Positions 45,747 to 56,060 of a DNA stretch of 64,000 nucleotides are shown piece by piece. The translations under genes and the position numbers were made by a program. Source of the stretch: Rhizobiales bacterium 65-79 (GTDB lineage: Bacteria; Pseudomonadota; Alphaproteobacteria; Rhizobiales; Rhizobiaceae); NCBI GenBank assembly GCA_001896885.1, contig MKRJ01000008.1, forward strand, positions 124,001 through 188,000, read 5' to 3'. Below the pieces are notes generated by a model. That model had not been told where the DNA came from and ran no database searches. It saw only the letters and a program-made list of their open reading frames with translations. The first letter of the stretch is position 1; each line of letters starts with the position of its first letter.

Positions 45747-47071
45747 GCGCGGTAACGCACGAGGTTCCGCACTATGCGGTGAACGCCAAGCTGATCGCGA
45801 TGATCGTTTCCGGCGCGGTTTTCTTCGGCGTTTTCCTGTCCGGCTTCGTCATCGACGAGCCGGCGCCTTACGATCTCTATATGTCCGGGCTGATGGCGGT
45901 GTGGGCGCTGTTCGGCCTGCGCATCTCGCGCGGCATCGCGCCGCTCGTGGCGCTCCTCATCCTCTTCGACATCGGCGGACTGGTCGCCATGACGCAGATG
46001 GCCGAACTCTACCAGACGCCGTTCTATCTCGCCGTCTCCTTCTTCCTGTCCTTCACCGCGATCTTCTACGCCTCGGTGACCGAATCCCGGCCCGACCTCT
46101 ATCCGCTCATTTTCGCCGCCTGGGTGACCGGCGCCGTGGTGACGGCGCTCCTCGGAATCCTCGGCTATTTCGATGCCTTCCCCGGCGCCGGGATATTCAC
46201 GCGCTATAGCCGCGCCATGGGCGCTTTCCAGGACCCCAACGTCTTCGGGCCGTTCCTGGCGCTGCCAGCCGTCTATCTGCTGCACCGCATCCTCGCCGGG
46301 CCGCCGCGCAACCTGGCGCTCCTGACGCTTCCGCTTCTCATCCTGGTCATCGGCATCTTCCTGTCCTTCTCGCGCGGCGCCTGGGGGGTGCTCGTCGCCT
46401 CCTTCGCGCTCCTCACGGCGGCGCTCTACCTGCAGAGCAACAGCGGCCGCTTCCGGCTCAAGCTCACCGTGATGGCGATCGTCGCGGTCGCGATCGTGGG
46501 GTTTTCGGTCATCGCGATCCTGCAGATACCGGGCATGGAGGAGTTCTTCCGCTCGCGCGCGCAGCTCGAACAGGATTATGACAGCGCCCATTTCGGCCGC
46601 TTCGCCCGCTATGGCTATGGCGTGGCCATGGCGCTCCAGCATCCGCTCGGGATCGGCGCGCTGAACTTCGGCCGCATCTTCGGCGAGGACACGCACGATA
46701 TCTGGCTGAAGGCGCTGCTCGACTATTCCTGGCTGGGCTTCGTCGCCTTCACCGCGCTGGTGCTGTGGACGCTCGCGGCCGGCTTCCGCATTCTGCTCCG
46801 CAACCGGCCCTGGCAGCCCTACCTGCTCTGCGCCTATGTCGTCTTCGTCAGCCATATCGGCCTCGGCACGATCATCGACATCGATCACTGGCGGCACCTC
46901 TATATGCTGATCGGACTGATCTGGGGGGCGATCGGGTTGGAGCGGCGCCACCAGCGGGCGCTCGCCTTCAGCCACCGTGCCGGCTCCGGAGCACCTGCCT
47001 CCGCCGCGACAAGGTCGCCGCAACGTCCGGCGACGAACGCGGCCAGGCCCGCATACGCCCCGGCGAGATGA
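45743..47071 (+). CDS. O-antigen ligase/polymerase-like membrane protein
   Basis: The protein has about 11 TM helices with the Wzy_C-type periplasmic loop: FTRYSRAMGAFQDPNVFGPFLALP, FLSFSRGAWGVLVASFA and HPLGIGALNFGRIFGEDTHDIWLKALLDYSWLGF, where the conserved His precedes the last helices. It likely polymerises repeat units in the periplasm. The likely start is TTG at 45743-45745, overlapping the previous stop as TTGA; no ATG lies upstream of the first TM. The Pro/Ala/Arg-rich tail is cytoplasmic. Confidence 0.88.
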   Translation: MSAVTHEVPHYAVNAKLIAMIVSGAVFFGVFLSGFVIDEPAPYDLYMSGLMAVWALFGLRISRGIAPLVALLILFDIGGLVAMTQMAELYQTPFYLAVSFFLSFTAIFYASVTESRPDLYPLIFAAWVTGAVVTALLGILGYFDAFPGAGIFTRYSRAMGAFQDPNVFGPFLALPAVYLLHRILAGPPRNLALLTLPLLILVIGIFLSFSRGAWGVLVASFALLTAALYLQSNSGRFRLKLTVMAIVAVAIVGFSVIAILQIPGMEEFFRSRAQLEQDYDSAHFGRFARYGYGVAMALQHPLGIGALNFGRIFGEDTHDIWLKALLDYSWLGFVAFTALVLWTLAAGFRILLRNRPWQPYLLCAYVVFVSHIGLGTIIDIDHWRHLYMLIGLIWGAIGLERRHQRALAFSHRAGSGAPASAATRSPQRPATNAARPAYAPAR

Positions 47072-47242
47072 TCGCCGTCGCGCTTCCCCGATGGCGGGAG
47101 CGCGTACGGGACGGACGGGTTCCCGACAGCAGAGGCGCGTGACCCCGCTCACGGCCCTTGGCGCAAGGCCTCCGCTATTGCCTGCCGGGCGGCTTTGCTC
47201 TAGCCAGACGCGCGACACATTATGGTTCTATCCGGACTTGCC

Positions 47243-48745
47243 ATGACCCTCGTCGATACCCGCACGCCCGACCCGAAACGCCTGATCCCCGGCGCCACCG
47301 GCGACTGGGAGGTGATCATCGGCATGGAGGTGCATGCGCAGGTGACCTCGAACGCCAAGCTGTTCTCGGGCGCCTCGACCGCCTTCGGCGCCGAGCCCAA
47401 CGCCAATGTCAGCCTCGTCGACGCCGCCATGCCCGGCATGCTGCCGGTCATCAACGAGGAATGCGTGAAGCAGGCGATCCGCACCGGGCTCGGGCTGAAG
47501 GCGCAGATCAACCTGAAATCGGTATTCGACCGCAAGAACTACTTTTACCCGGACCTGCCCCAGGGCTACCAGATTTCGCAGTACAAGCAGCCGATCGTCG
47601 GCGAAGGCATCATCACCGTCTCCGTCGGGCCGGACCGGCAGGGCAATTTCGAGGACATCGAGATCGGCATCGAGCGGCTGCATCTGGAGCAGGATGCCGG
47701 CAAGTCGCTGCACGACCAGCACGCGACCATGTCCTATGTCGACCTGAACCGCTCCGGCGTGGCGCTGATGGAGATCGTCTCGAAGCCCGACCTCCGTTCC
47801 TCGGACGAGGCCCGGGCCTATCTCACCAAGCTGCGTTCCATCCTGCGCTATCTCGGCACATGCGACGGCAACATGGACGAAGGTTCCATGCGCGCCGACG
47901 TCAACGTCTCGGTGAGGCGGCCGGGCGAGCCGTTCGGCACGCGCTGCGAGATCAAGAACGTCAACTCCATCCGCTTCGCCGGCCAGGCGATCGACTACGA
48001 GGCGCGTCGGCAGATCGGTATTCTCGAGGACGGCGGCGCCATCGACCAGGAGACACGGCTCTTCGACCCGAACAAGGGCGAGACGCGCTCGATGCGCACC
48101 AAGGAAGAGGCGCACGATTACCGCTATTTCCCCGACCCGGACCTCCTGCCGCTCGAATTCGACCAGGCCTACGTGGACGCGCTGGCCGTCGGCCTGCCGG
48201 AATTGCCGGACGACAAGAAGGCCCGGCTGGTCGCGAGCCTCGGCCTTTCCGCCTACGACGCGTCGGTCCTGGTCTCCGAGAAGGCGGTCGCCGACTACTT
48301 CGAGAAGGTCGCTTCCGGGCGCGACGGCAAGGCCGCCGCCAACTGGGTCATCAACGACCTGCTCGGCCAGTTGAACAAGACCGGCAACGCCATCGAGGAG
48401 ACGCCGGTTTCGCCCGATCAGCTCGGCGGCATCCTCGACCTCATCAAGGAGGGCACGATCTCCGGCAAGATCGCCAAGGATTTGTTCGAGATCGTCTGGA
48501 ACGAGGGCGGCGATCCGAAGGCGATCGTCGAGAAGCGCGGCATGAAGCAGGTCACCGACACCGGCGCCATCGAGAAGGCGGTGGACGAGGTGATCGCGGC
48601 CAACCCGGACAAGGCCGAGCAGGCCAGGGCCAAGCCGACCATGGCCGGGTGGTTCGTCGGCCAGGTCATGAAGGCGACCGGCGGCAAGGCCAACCCTCAG
48701 GCCGTCAACGCGCTGGTGAAGGAAAAGCTCGGCATAGCGGACTGA
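47243..48745 (+). CDS. gatB: Aspartyl/glutamyl-tRNA(Asn/Gln) amidotransferase subunit B
   Basis: The 500-residue subunit of GatCAB binds misacylated tRNA and carries the kinase step that activates Glu-tRNA-Gln. It starts [11 protein letters not shown] and has [49 protein letters not shown]-like [16 protein letters not shown] and the C-terminal YqeY/tail domain ([18 protein letters not shown]). The upstream ATG at 47222 is less likely. gatA and gatC are not in the window. Confidence 0.96.
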   Translation: MTLVDTRTPDPKRLIPGATGDWEVIIGMEVHAQVTSNAKLFSGASTAFGAEPNANVSLVDAAMPGMLPVINEECVKQAIRTGLGLKAQINLKSVFDRKNYFYPDLPQGYQISQYKQPIVGEGIITVSVGPDRQGNFEDIEIGIERLHLEQDAGKSLHDQHATMSYVDLNRSGVALMEIVSKPDLRSSDEARAYLTKLRSILRYLGTCDGNMDEGSMRADVNVSVRRPGEPFGTRCEIKNVNSIRFAGQAIDYEARRQIGILEDGGAIDQETRLFDPNKGETRSMRTKEEAHDYRYFPDPDLLPLEFDQAYVDALAVGLPELPDDKKARLVASLGLSAYDASVLVSEKAVADYFEKVASGRDGKAAANWVINDLLGQLNKTGNAIEETPVSPDQLGGILDLIKEGTISGKIAKDLFEIVWNEGGDPKAIVEKRGMKQVTDTGAIEKAVDEVIAANPDKAEQARAKPTMAGWFVGQVMKATGGKANPQAVNALVKEKLGIAD

Positions 48746-48750
48746 CGGCT

Positions 48751-49854
48751 TCAGGCCGAAGCGGCGGCAGGGCTTTCCAGGGGATAGGCGCCCTTGGTGC
48801 CGCGCCAGTGCGCGGTGGCGAAGGCGAGCACGACCAGCGCCATCGCCTGATGCGTAAGTCCAAGGTCGATCGGTACCTGCATGAGGAGCGTCGCGATGCC
48901 GATCGTCGCCTGCAGCGTCACCAGCAGGAAGAAGACGATCGCGCGCCGGGCATGGGTCGTTCCGGGCGCATGGCGGAAGGCGAAGATCATCTGCGCCAGC
49001 GCCACGATCCAGACCGTATAGGCCCCGCAACGGTGGATGAACTGCACCGTCTTCGGATTCTCGAAGAAATTGCGCCAGGCCGGCTCGATGACGAACAGCC
49101 CGTCGGGCACGATCCTGCCGTCCATCAGCGGCCAGGTGTTGTAGGAAAAGCCGGCATTCGTCCCGGCGACCAGCGCGCCGAGATAGATCTGGAAAAGCAC
49201 CAGCGCCACCATCCAGCCGGCGAACACCTGGACGGAGCGTGTCGCAGGCCTTTCGCTATGCGGCGCGAGCCCGCGCGCCACGGCAAGCGTCGCGATGAAG
49301 ATCAGGCAGGCCGTGGTCAGGTGGATCGCCAGCCGGTACTGGCTGACATCGGTGCGGTGGGCCAGCCCGGACATCACCATCCACCAGCCGATCGCGCCCT
49401 GCAGGCCGCCGAGCGCCAGTATGCCGACGAGCCTGGGCTTCAGCCGCCGCTCGATGCAGCCGGCCGCCCACAGCACGATCAGCGGGATGGCGAAGATGAA
49501 GCCGACGCTGCGCGCGATCAGCCGGTGCGTCCACTCCCACCAGAAGATGCGCTTGAAGCCGGCGAGGTCCATGTCGCGGTTCAGCACCTTGTATTCTGGT
49601 ATCTGCTTGTACTTGGCGAATTCCTCCTGCCATTCCGCCGCATTGAGCGGCGGTATGACGCCGTGGATCGGCTGCCACTCCGTGATGGAAAGGCCGGAAT
49701 TCGTCAGCCGCGTCGCGCCGCCGACGAGAAACAGCCCGAAGAGCACGACCGCGACCACATAGAGCCAGGTGCGCACCAGGGCGCGGTTGCGCGCGGCCTT
49801 GCCGACTGCGCCGCGCGTGGAGCGGTCCATCATGTCAATCGTTGCTGCGGTCAT
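48751..49854 (-). CDS. ctaA: Heme A synthase (COX15/CtaA)
   Basis: The 367-residue, eight-helix enzyme oxidises heme O to heme A for cytochrome oxidase. The heme-ligand His motifs are [43 protein letters not shown] and [13 protein letters not shown], and the type-2 CtaA start [21 protein letters not shown] is present. The ATG at 49854 is chosen; the upstream residues to 50019 look unrelated. It is convergent with gatB. Confidence 0.94.
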   Translation of the reverse strand: MTAATIDMMDRSTRGAVGKAARNRALVRTWLYVVAVVLFGLFLVGGATRLTNSGLSITEWQPIHGVIPPLNAAEWQEEFAKYKQIPEYKVLNRDMDLAGFKRIFWWEWTHRLIARSVGFIFAIPLIVLWAAGCIERRLKPRLVGILALGGLQGAIGWWMVMSGLAHRTDVSQYRLAIHLTTACLIFIATLAVARGLAPHSERPATRSVQVFAGWMVALVLFQIYLGALVAGTNAGFSYNTWPLMDGRIVPDGLFVIEPAWRNFFENPKTVQFIHRCGAYTVWIVALAQMIFAFRHAPGTTHARRAIVFFLLVTLQATIGIATLLMQVPIDLGLTHQAMALVVLAFATAHWRGTKGAYPLESPAAASA

Positions 49855-50009
49855 GCTTTGCTGCCCCGGGGGACGCCAGGATTGCCGGTGGCATAGCACC
49901 GTGCGCGCCCAAAGCGGAGCATGGCGGACGCGACATGCCGTCGCGCGGACGCTGCTGGTCCGTTGCGCCGCTGCCCGCCGGAGCCTATGAGACCGCCGAA
50001 GGAGTGTCC

Positions 50010-50225
50010 ATGCCCCCACGCATCAAGAGACTGATCGGCTCGATCCTGATCGTCCTGCTCGTCATCGTCTATGCGGTAGCCGCGATGGTGGTCGCCGAGG
50101 CGAGGCTGTCGCAGGCGAGCGGCCTCGTCCATTTCGCCTATTTCCTGTTCTCCGGGCTGCTTTGGGTCCTGCCGGCGATGCTCATCGTCAAATGGATGTA
50201 CGGCGCGCCGAAGAAGCGGTCCTGA
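50010..50225 (+). CDS. DUF2842 small membrane protein
   Basis: The 71-residue protein has two TM helices ([46 protein letters not shown]), matching DUF2842, a small alphaproteobacterial family of unknown function often encoded beside ctaA. GGAG lies 5 nt before the ATG. It is divergent from ctaA, 155 bp apart. Confidence 0.85.
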   Translation: MPPRIKRLIGSILIVLLVIVYAVAAMVVAEARLSQASGLVHFAYFLFSGLLWVLPAMLIVKWMYGAPKKRS

Positions 50226-50268
50226 AGAAGCTTTTCCTGCCCCACGCGGGGGAGATAAAGAAGAATTC

Positions 50269-51400
50269 CTACTCGATATCCTCGACCGCCTGCCCCGCGC
50301 CGCCCTCGATGCGCTGCGCCAGCGATGCCTTCATGAAGCCGTCGAGATCGCCGTCGAGCACGTCCGACGGGCTGGTGCTCTCGGTCCCGGTGCGCAGATC
50401 CTTCACGAGCTGGTAGGGCTGCAGCACATAGGAACGGATCTGGTGGCCCCAGCCGATGTCGGTCTTGGAAGCCTCGGTGGCGTTGGCCGCTTCCTCGCGC
50501 CGCTTCAGTTCCTCCTCGTAGAGCCGCGAGCGCAGCATCTCCCAGGCGGTGGCCCGGTTCTTGTGCTGCGAGCGCTCGGCCTGGCAGGCGACCGCGATGC
50601 CCGTCGGGATATGCGTGATGCGCACCGCCGAATCGGTCGTGTTGACGTGCTGGCCGCCGGCGCCGGAGGAACGATAGGTGTCGATGCGGACGTCCGATTC
50701 CGGAATGTCGATCTCGATCGTGTCGTCGACCACCGGATAGACCCAGACGCTGGCGAAGGACGTGTGCCGCCGGGCGTTCGAATCGTAGGGCGAGATGCGC
50801 ACCAGCCGGTGGACGCCGGATTCCGTCTTCAGCCAGCCATAGGCGTTGTGGCCCTTGACGAGGATGGTCGCCGACTTGATGCCGGCTTCCTCGCCGTCAT
50901 GCATTTCAAGCACCTCGACCTTGAAGCCGCGGCGCTCGGCCCACCGCGTGTACATGCGCAGAAGCATCGAGGCCCAGTCCTGGCTCTCCGTGCCCCCTGC
51001 CCCGGCATGGACTTCGAGATAGGTGTCGTTGGCGTCCGCCTCGCCCGAGAGCATCGTCTCGATCTGGCGCGCCTTGACCTCGCCGGAGAGCGCGCGGATC
51101 GCCGCCTCGGCCTCCGCCACGACGCCCTGGTCGCCCTCTTCCTCTCCGAGTTCGATCAGCCCGACATTGTCTTCCAGCGCCTGCGTCAGCCCGCGCACCG
51201 ACTTGATGCCGTCATCCAGCGACTGGCGCTCCCGCATCAGCTTCTGCGCTTCCTGCGGGTCGTTCCAGAGCGCGCCGTCCTCGGCGCGGCTGTTGAGGTA
51301 GTCGAGCCGTTTTAGAGCCTGATCCCAGTCAAAGATGCCTCCTCAGCAGGGCGATCGCCTGCTTGATCTCGTCGACGAGGCTTTCCGTTTCGGCGCGCAT
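50269..51400 (-). CDS. prfB: Peptide chain release factor 2, with programmed +1 frameshift
   Basis: RF2 reads UGA and UAA. The first frame starts at ATG 51400 and runs 23 codons to CAT CTT TGA. A +1 slip on CTT continues as GACTGGGATCAG for 353 codons, giving 376 residues, the usual length. The peptidyl-transferase motif [10 protein letters not shown] is intact. The stop-recognition tripeptide region reads SPYDSN, with Tyr where E. coli RF2 has SPF. A plain open frame starting at 51237 would miss the N-terminal domain. Confidence 0.95.
51328..51343 (-). promoter_or_regulatory. prfB autoregulatory +1 frameshift site
   Basis: On the minus strand the site reads AGGAGG-CAT-CTT-TGA-C: an internal Shine-Dalgarno at 51338-51343, slippery CTT, the in-frame UGA at 51329-51331 and a following C. 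Spacing matches the classical E. coli site. Low RF2 activity lets the ribosome shift and make more RF2. Confidence 0.93.
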
Positions 51401-51490
51401 AGGCTCGCTCTTCCCGTTCCATCAAGGTGTTGAATCGGCGCGGAACATAGGGACCGGCGGTCCGGCTGTAAAGGACGCGGGGAGCGGCGG

Positions 51491-53992
51491 TCAGTAAAGC
51501 CCGCCGCTGCCGGTCGTGACTGCCTGGTTCGCCTCTGGCGAGAGCGACCGCGGCGCATTGATGTCGACCTCGTCGCCCATGCCGATGACGGAATAGGTGT
51601 CCGCCGGGCCGGTGCCGGGCTTGAAGGCCTCCATGATGACGTCCGGTCCGCCGCCCTCGGCACGCATGCCCGTCTTGCGGTCGATCGCGATCAGCTTCAT
51701 GCCGGGCGGCACGCGGAAGTCCACCGGGCGGGTGCCGGCAAGGTCGTCCTTCATGAATTCCTTGAACACAGGCGCCGCCAGCCCGCCGCCGGTCGAGCCA
51801 TGGCCCATCGGCTTCGGCGTGTCGTAGCCCATGTAGAGGCCTACGACGAGGTCCGGCGTGTAGCCAACGAACCAGGCGTCCTTCTCCTCATTGGTCGTGC
51901 CGGTCTTGCCCGCGATCGGATAGCCGAGATCATGGATGATGTAGCCGGTGCCGTGCTGCACCACGCCTTCCATCATCGAGGTGATCTGGTAGGCGGTCAT
52001 CGGATCGAGGACCTGCTCGCGGTTGTCGACGATCGTGGGCTCGGGCTGGTTCTCCCAGTCCTGCGCGTTGCAGCCTTCGCAGGTGCGCTGGTCCTGCTTG
52101 AAGATGGTCTTGCCGTAGCGGTCCTGGATGCGGTCGATGAGCGACGGCTTGATCTGCTTGCCGCCATTGGCCATCACCGCATAGGCAGCCACCATGCGCA
52201 TCACGGTCGTCTCGCCGGAGCCGATCGCCATCGGCAGGTAGGGCGCGAGATGGTCGTAGACGCCGAAGCGCTCCGCATATTCCGAGACGATGTTCATGCC
52301 GAGATCCTGGGCGAGACGTATCGTCATCAGGTTGCGCGACTTCTCGATGCCGAGCCGAAGCGTCGAGGGCCCGGCCCATTTGCCGCCGTAATTGTGCGGC
52401 TGCCAGATCGTGTTCCCGACCTTGATCGTGATCGGGGCGTCGAGCACCACGGAGGCCGGCGTATAACCGTTGTCAAGCGCGGCGGAATAGACGATCGGCT
52501 TGAAGGAGGAACCGGGCTGCCGCATCGCCTGGGTGGCGCGGTTGAACTCCGATTCGGCATAGGAGAAGCCGCCCACCATGGCGAGCACGCGGCCGGTATG
52601 CGCGTCCATCGCCACCATGCCGCCCTCGATCTGCGGCACCTGGCGCAGCAGCCAGCCGCCCGATCCTTCGGTGGCCTCGCCGGCGCTCTCCGGATCGTTG
52701 CCCTGCTCGGCGACCTGCTTCTTTTCGACATAGACGACATCGCCGAGCGACAGCACCTCGGCGGGCGATTTCGCCCTGAGCAGCTTGCCGTCCTTGAAGT
52801 GGCGCATCGCCCACCTCATGTCGCCGGTGGCGATGAAGCCCTTCTCGCGCTCCGGCGCGAGCGCGCCGGACTGCAGGCGACCCGGCTGGATGCCGACGGT
52901 GACGCCCTCGTCCGTGGCGCCAAGGACGACGGCGAGGTGCCATTCGGGCACGTCGCTCAGCGCGTTGACCTTGCCGAGCGCCGGCCCCCAGTCGCCGGAG
53001 GGGTCGATCTTGTCCACCGGGCCGCGATAGCCGCGCAGCGTGTCGTATTTGATCAGCCCGTGCTGAAGCGCCTTGCGCGCGAGACGCTGCATCTTCGGAT
53101 CGAGCGAGGTGCGGACCGACAGGCCGCCCTCGTAGAGCGCCTCCTTGCCGTAGCGGGCAAGGATTTCGCGGCGCACTTCCTCGGTGAAATATTCGGCGGC
53201 GAAGAGATAGGTGCCGCTGCGGCGCAACTTGACGCCGAGCGGCTCGGCCTTGGCCTTCTCGCCCTCTTCCTTGCTGACGTAGCCGTTCTCGACCATGCGG
53301 TCGATGACGAAATTGCGCCGCTCTATGGCGCGGTCCGCGTGGCGGAAGGGCTGGTAGTTGGACGGGCCCTTGGGCAGCGCGGCGAGATAGGCGGCTTCCG
53401 CAACCGTCAGTTCGTTCACCGACTTGTCGTAATAGGTAAGGGCCGCGCTGGCGACGCCATAGGAGCCCATCCCGAGGAATATCTCGTTGAGGTAGAGCTC
53501 CAGGATGCGGTCCTTGGAATAGGCGCGCTCGATGCGGAAGGCCAGGATCATCTCCTTGATCTTGCGCGCGATCGTCTGGTCCGAGGAAAGAAGGAAGTTC
53601 TTCGCGACCTGCTGCGTGATGGTGGAGGCTCCGACCGGCCGCTTTCCGGTGCCGAGATTGCGGATGTCGGTGAGCACGGCGCGGATGATGCCCTGCACGT
53701 CGATGCCGGGATGCGTATAGAAATTCTTGTCCTCGGCCGAGATGAAGGCCGCCTTGACCCGGTCCGGGATCGCCTGGATCGGCAGGTAGAGCCGCCTCTC
53801 GTCCGCATATTCGGCCATCAGCGAGCCGTCCGCCGCGTGGAAACGCGTCGTCACCGGCGGCTCGTATTTCGCCAGCACCTCGTAATCCGGCAGATCCTTG
53901 GTCAGATTGCCGACATAGATCGCCACGCCGGCAGCCGCCAGCAGCGCCAGCATCACCCCGACGCCGAAAAAATAGCCCAGAAGTCGTATCAT
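51491..53992 (-). CDS. mrcA: Penicillin-binding protein 1A (class A)
   Basis: The 833-residue bifunctional murein synthase has an N-terminal TM (LLGYFFGVGVMLALLAAAGVAIYVG), a GT51 glycosyltransferase domain (ISAEDKNFYTHPGID with catalytic Glu; GASTITQQVAKN) and a transpeptidase domain with SxxK in GSSFKP, KSRN and AGKTGTTNE. An OB-like insert lies between. GGAGCAGGC precedes the ATG at 53992. It lies between the amidase and prfB on the same strand, the usual rhizobial order. Confidence 0.96.
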   Translation of the reverse strand: MIRLLGYFFGVGVMLALLAAAGVAIYVGNLTKDLPDYEVLAKYEPPVTTRFHAADGSLMAEYADERRLYLPIQAIPDRVKAAFISAEDKNFYTHPGIDVQGIIRAVLTDIRNLGTGKRPVGASTITQQVAKNFLLSSDQTIARKIKEMILAFRIERAYSKDRILELYLNEIFLGMGSYGVASAALTYYDKSVNELTVAEAAYLAALPKGPSNYQPFRHADRAIERRNFVIDRMVENGYVSKEEGEKAKAEPLGVKLRRSGTYLFAAEYFTEEVRREILARYGKEALYEGGLSVRTSLDPKMQRLARKALQHGLIKYDTLRGYRGPVDKIDPSGDWGPALGKVNALSDVPEWHLAVVLGATDEGVTVGIQPGRLQSGALAPEREKGFIATGDMRWAMRHFKDGKLLRAKSPAEVLSLGDVVYVEKKQVAEQGNDPESAGEATEGSGGWLLRQVPQIEGGMVAMDAHTGRVLAMVGGFSYAESEFNRATQAMRQPGSSFKPIVYSAALDNGYTPASVVLDAPITIKVGNTIWQPHNYGGKWAGPSTLRLGIEKSRNLMTIRLAQDLGMNIVSEYAERFGVYDHLAPYLPMAIGSGETTVMRMVAAYAVMANGGKQIKPSLIDRIQDRYGKTIFKQDQRTCEGCNAQDWENQPEPTIVDNREQVLDPMTAYQITSMMEGVVQHGTGYIIHDLGYPIAGKTGTTNEEKDAWFVGYTPDLVVGLYMGYDTPKPMGHGSTGGGLAAPVFKEFMKDDLAGTRPVDFRVPPGMKLIAIDRKTGMRAEGGGPDVIMEAFKPGTGPADTYSVIGMGDEVDINAPRSLSPEANQAVTTGSGGLY

Positions 53993-54206
53993 GCCTGCTC
54001 CAGCGCGCATCGGACGTGCCCGGACGCGCAAACCATCCGGCGTGACTCGTGCCCGCGCCACCTTACTCTTATCCGGCGATCCTTGCTTCGCCGTTGTGGG
54101 CAAAATGGGGCAACGACGGCTCGGCGGCGAATATGGATACCACAAAGCCGCGAACTGTTGTCTCTCTGCAACGCATGATGCGCCGGCCGCGGCGCGCGGG
54201 AAGCGG

Positions 54207-55457
54207 TCATCCCCCGGCCCTCATCCTGGCCACAGAGAACAGTTCGATCGCCCTCACCATGCTGTCTATCGTCTTGGTCCGCCATTTGGGGTCGCGCAAT
54301 TCGGCCTCGTCCTTGGGGTTGGACAGGTAGCCGAGTTCGACCAGGACGGAAGGCACGTCGGGCGCCCTGAGGACGCGGAAACCGGCGAAACGGTGCGGAT
54401 TGTTGATCAGCTCGATCGAGTTCGACAGCTGGTCGACCAGCGTGCGGGCGAAACGGATGGAAAATGAATGCGTCTCGCGGCGGATCAGGTCGACCAGGAT
54501 GTCGGCGACCTGCTGGTTGGCGTCCGGGATCGTGACCCCGGCGAGATCGTCGGAAAGGTTTTCGCGGGTGGCGACGGCGGCGGCGGCGGCATCCGACGCC
54601 TTGTCGGAAACGGTATAGACCGTCGCCCCGCGTATGCCCTTGATCGAGATGGTGTCCGCGTGGATGGAGATGAACAGGTCCGCGTCGTCCTGGCGGGCGA
54701 TCCGCACCCTTTCGTCGAGCGGCAGGAAGCGGTCGTCGTCGCGCGTCATGAAGACCTTGTATTTTCCGACCTTTTCCAGGGCGTCCCTGAGCTGGAGGCC
54801 GAAGGCGAGCGTGATGTTCTTCTCGACCACGCCGCTCACCCCTTCCGCGCCCCCGTCGATGCCGCCATGGCCCGGATCGATGACGATCGTGAAAGGCTTG
54901 CCGGGAGCCTCGGGCCCGGTCTTGACCGGCTCGTCCGCGGCTGCGGCGGCATGCGGCGCGGTGCCGGCCTGCTTCGCCAGCGCCGCCTCGAAAGCCGCTT
55001 CCGGCGCCGCCACGACGTCGGCGACGAACCGGTAGCCGGGCGAGGATTCGTTCTTCACGACGGAAATCCCGTCGACCGTGAACGGCCCGTTGACGGCGAA
55101 GATCATGCGCGAATGGTCTTCGCTTATCTTGCCGTAGCGCACATTCGTCACCAGCCCCCGCGGCTTGAGCTCGTCCGGCACGATGGCGAAGCCCGTCCTC
55201 GGCAGGTCCACCACCAGCCGGTGCGGCGCGCGCAGGAGAAACCAGTGAAGCGAGGCCTCGCCGTCGAGCTGCATGACGATGCGCGTGCGCAGCGCGTCGC
55301 CCGCCATCACCAGGTCGTGCGCCTCGATGATGTCGGCACGGGCCGGCGGCGCGGCAACCGAAAGCGCAAGGCCCGACAGGCCGAACGCCACGGCGAGCAG
55401 CAGGATGCGGACCGCGAGAAGACGCCGGAAGTCCGCTGTGGGCCGTCGCATCATCAT
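54207..55457 (-). CDS. N-acetylmuramoyl-L-alanine amidase (AmiC-like)
   Basis: The 416-residue periplasmic zinc amidase has a signal sequence (ILLLAVAFGLSGLALSVAAPPARA), an AMIN domain (~35-150) and an Amidase_3 domain with IDPGHGGIDGGAEG (first Zn His), VEKNITLAFGLQLRDAL (catalytic or ligand Glu), SIHADT (second His) and VLVELGYLSNPKDE (last Glu). It cleaves stem peptides from MurNAc during cell separation. The ATG at 55457 follows GGAAAGG; two more ATGs follow at once. Confidence 0.92.
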   Translation of the reverse strand: MMMRRPTADFRRLLAVRILLLAVAFGLSGLALSVAAPPARADIIEAHDLVMAGDALRTRIVMQLDGEASLHWFLLRAPHRLVVDLPRTGFAIVPDELKPRGLVTNVRYGKISEDHSRMIFAVNGPFTVDGISVVKNESSPGYRFVADVVAAPEAAFEAALAKQAGTAPHAAAAADEPVKTGPEAPGKPFTIVIDPGHGGIDGGAEGVSGVVEKNITLAFGLQLRDALEKVGKYKVFMTRDDDRFLPLDERVRIARQDDADLFISIHADTISIKGIRGATVYTVSDKASDAAAAAVATRENLSDDLAGVTIPDANQQVADILVDLIRRETHSFSIRFARTLVDQLSNSIELINNPHRFAGFRVLRAPDVPSVLVELGYLSNPKDEAELRDPKWRTKTIDSMVRAIELFSVARMRAGG

Positions 55458-56060
55458 CCTTTCCGGCAGGCCGCGCCGGCCGATGGCAACCGGGCGCATC
55501 GATTAACGACAGGTAACCGCGCCTGGTTAACCAAACCTTGCTGACCACGCTCGCGCCGCCCGGTCGGTAAGCCGGCGTCGAAACAGGGTTGCCATGAACC
55601 GCGCCAAATCATAAAAGCGACAAAGGGTCGCTGCAATGCCCGGACCGGACCTGACCGCCATGCTTAGGCAAGAGGCGGAAAGAGGCGGCTTGAAATTGCG
55701 TTCTTCCGGGGACACATGCGGCTCTGCGAATTCTCTCGGGGCATTCCGATTGACGGAAGCTCCAGTGTGAGGAAAACGGTCGGGATCGGAATCCCGCGCC
55801 GGCTTTGTAGAAGCGAAAGAGCGGGTCCGGATATCCGGATCCAAATATCAAAGATGCGGTCCCGCCGGGAAATGTGATGAACCCAGGCATGGATATGGTC
55901 AGATCGGGTGGAACCCGCGCCGCTGTGGCGCCGGTCATCCCTTCCGCCATGCCTAAAGGTCCCCCGGCGCACCCGCAATTATCCGACACCTGCCGCATCC
56001 CGACGCGTGGCGCCTATCCGCCCACGCCGAGGACGGGAGCTGTCGGGGAGATTTTCGAAT
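55458..56060. other. Divergent region with long rne leader
   Basis: The 603 bp between the amidase and rne genes holds no credible gene. It contains a perfect 14-bp palindrome TCCGGATATCCGGA at 55826-55839. In E. coli the rne 5' UTR mediates autoregulation by RNase E; the length here would allow a similar structured leader, but no homologous motif can be identified by eye. Confidence 0.5.
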
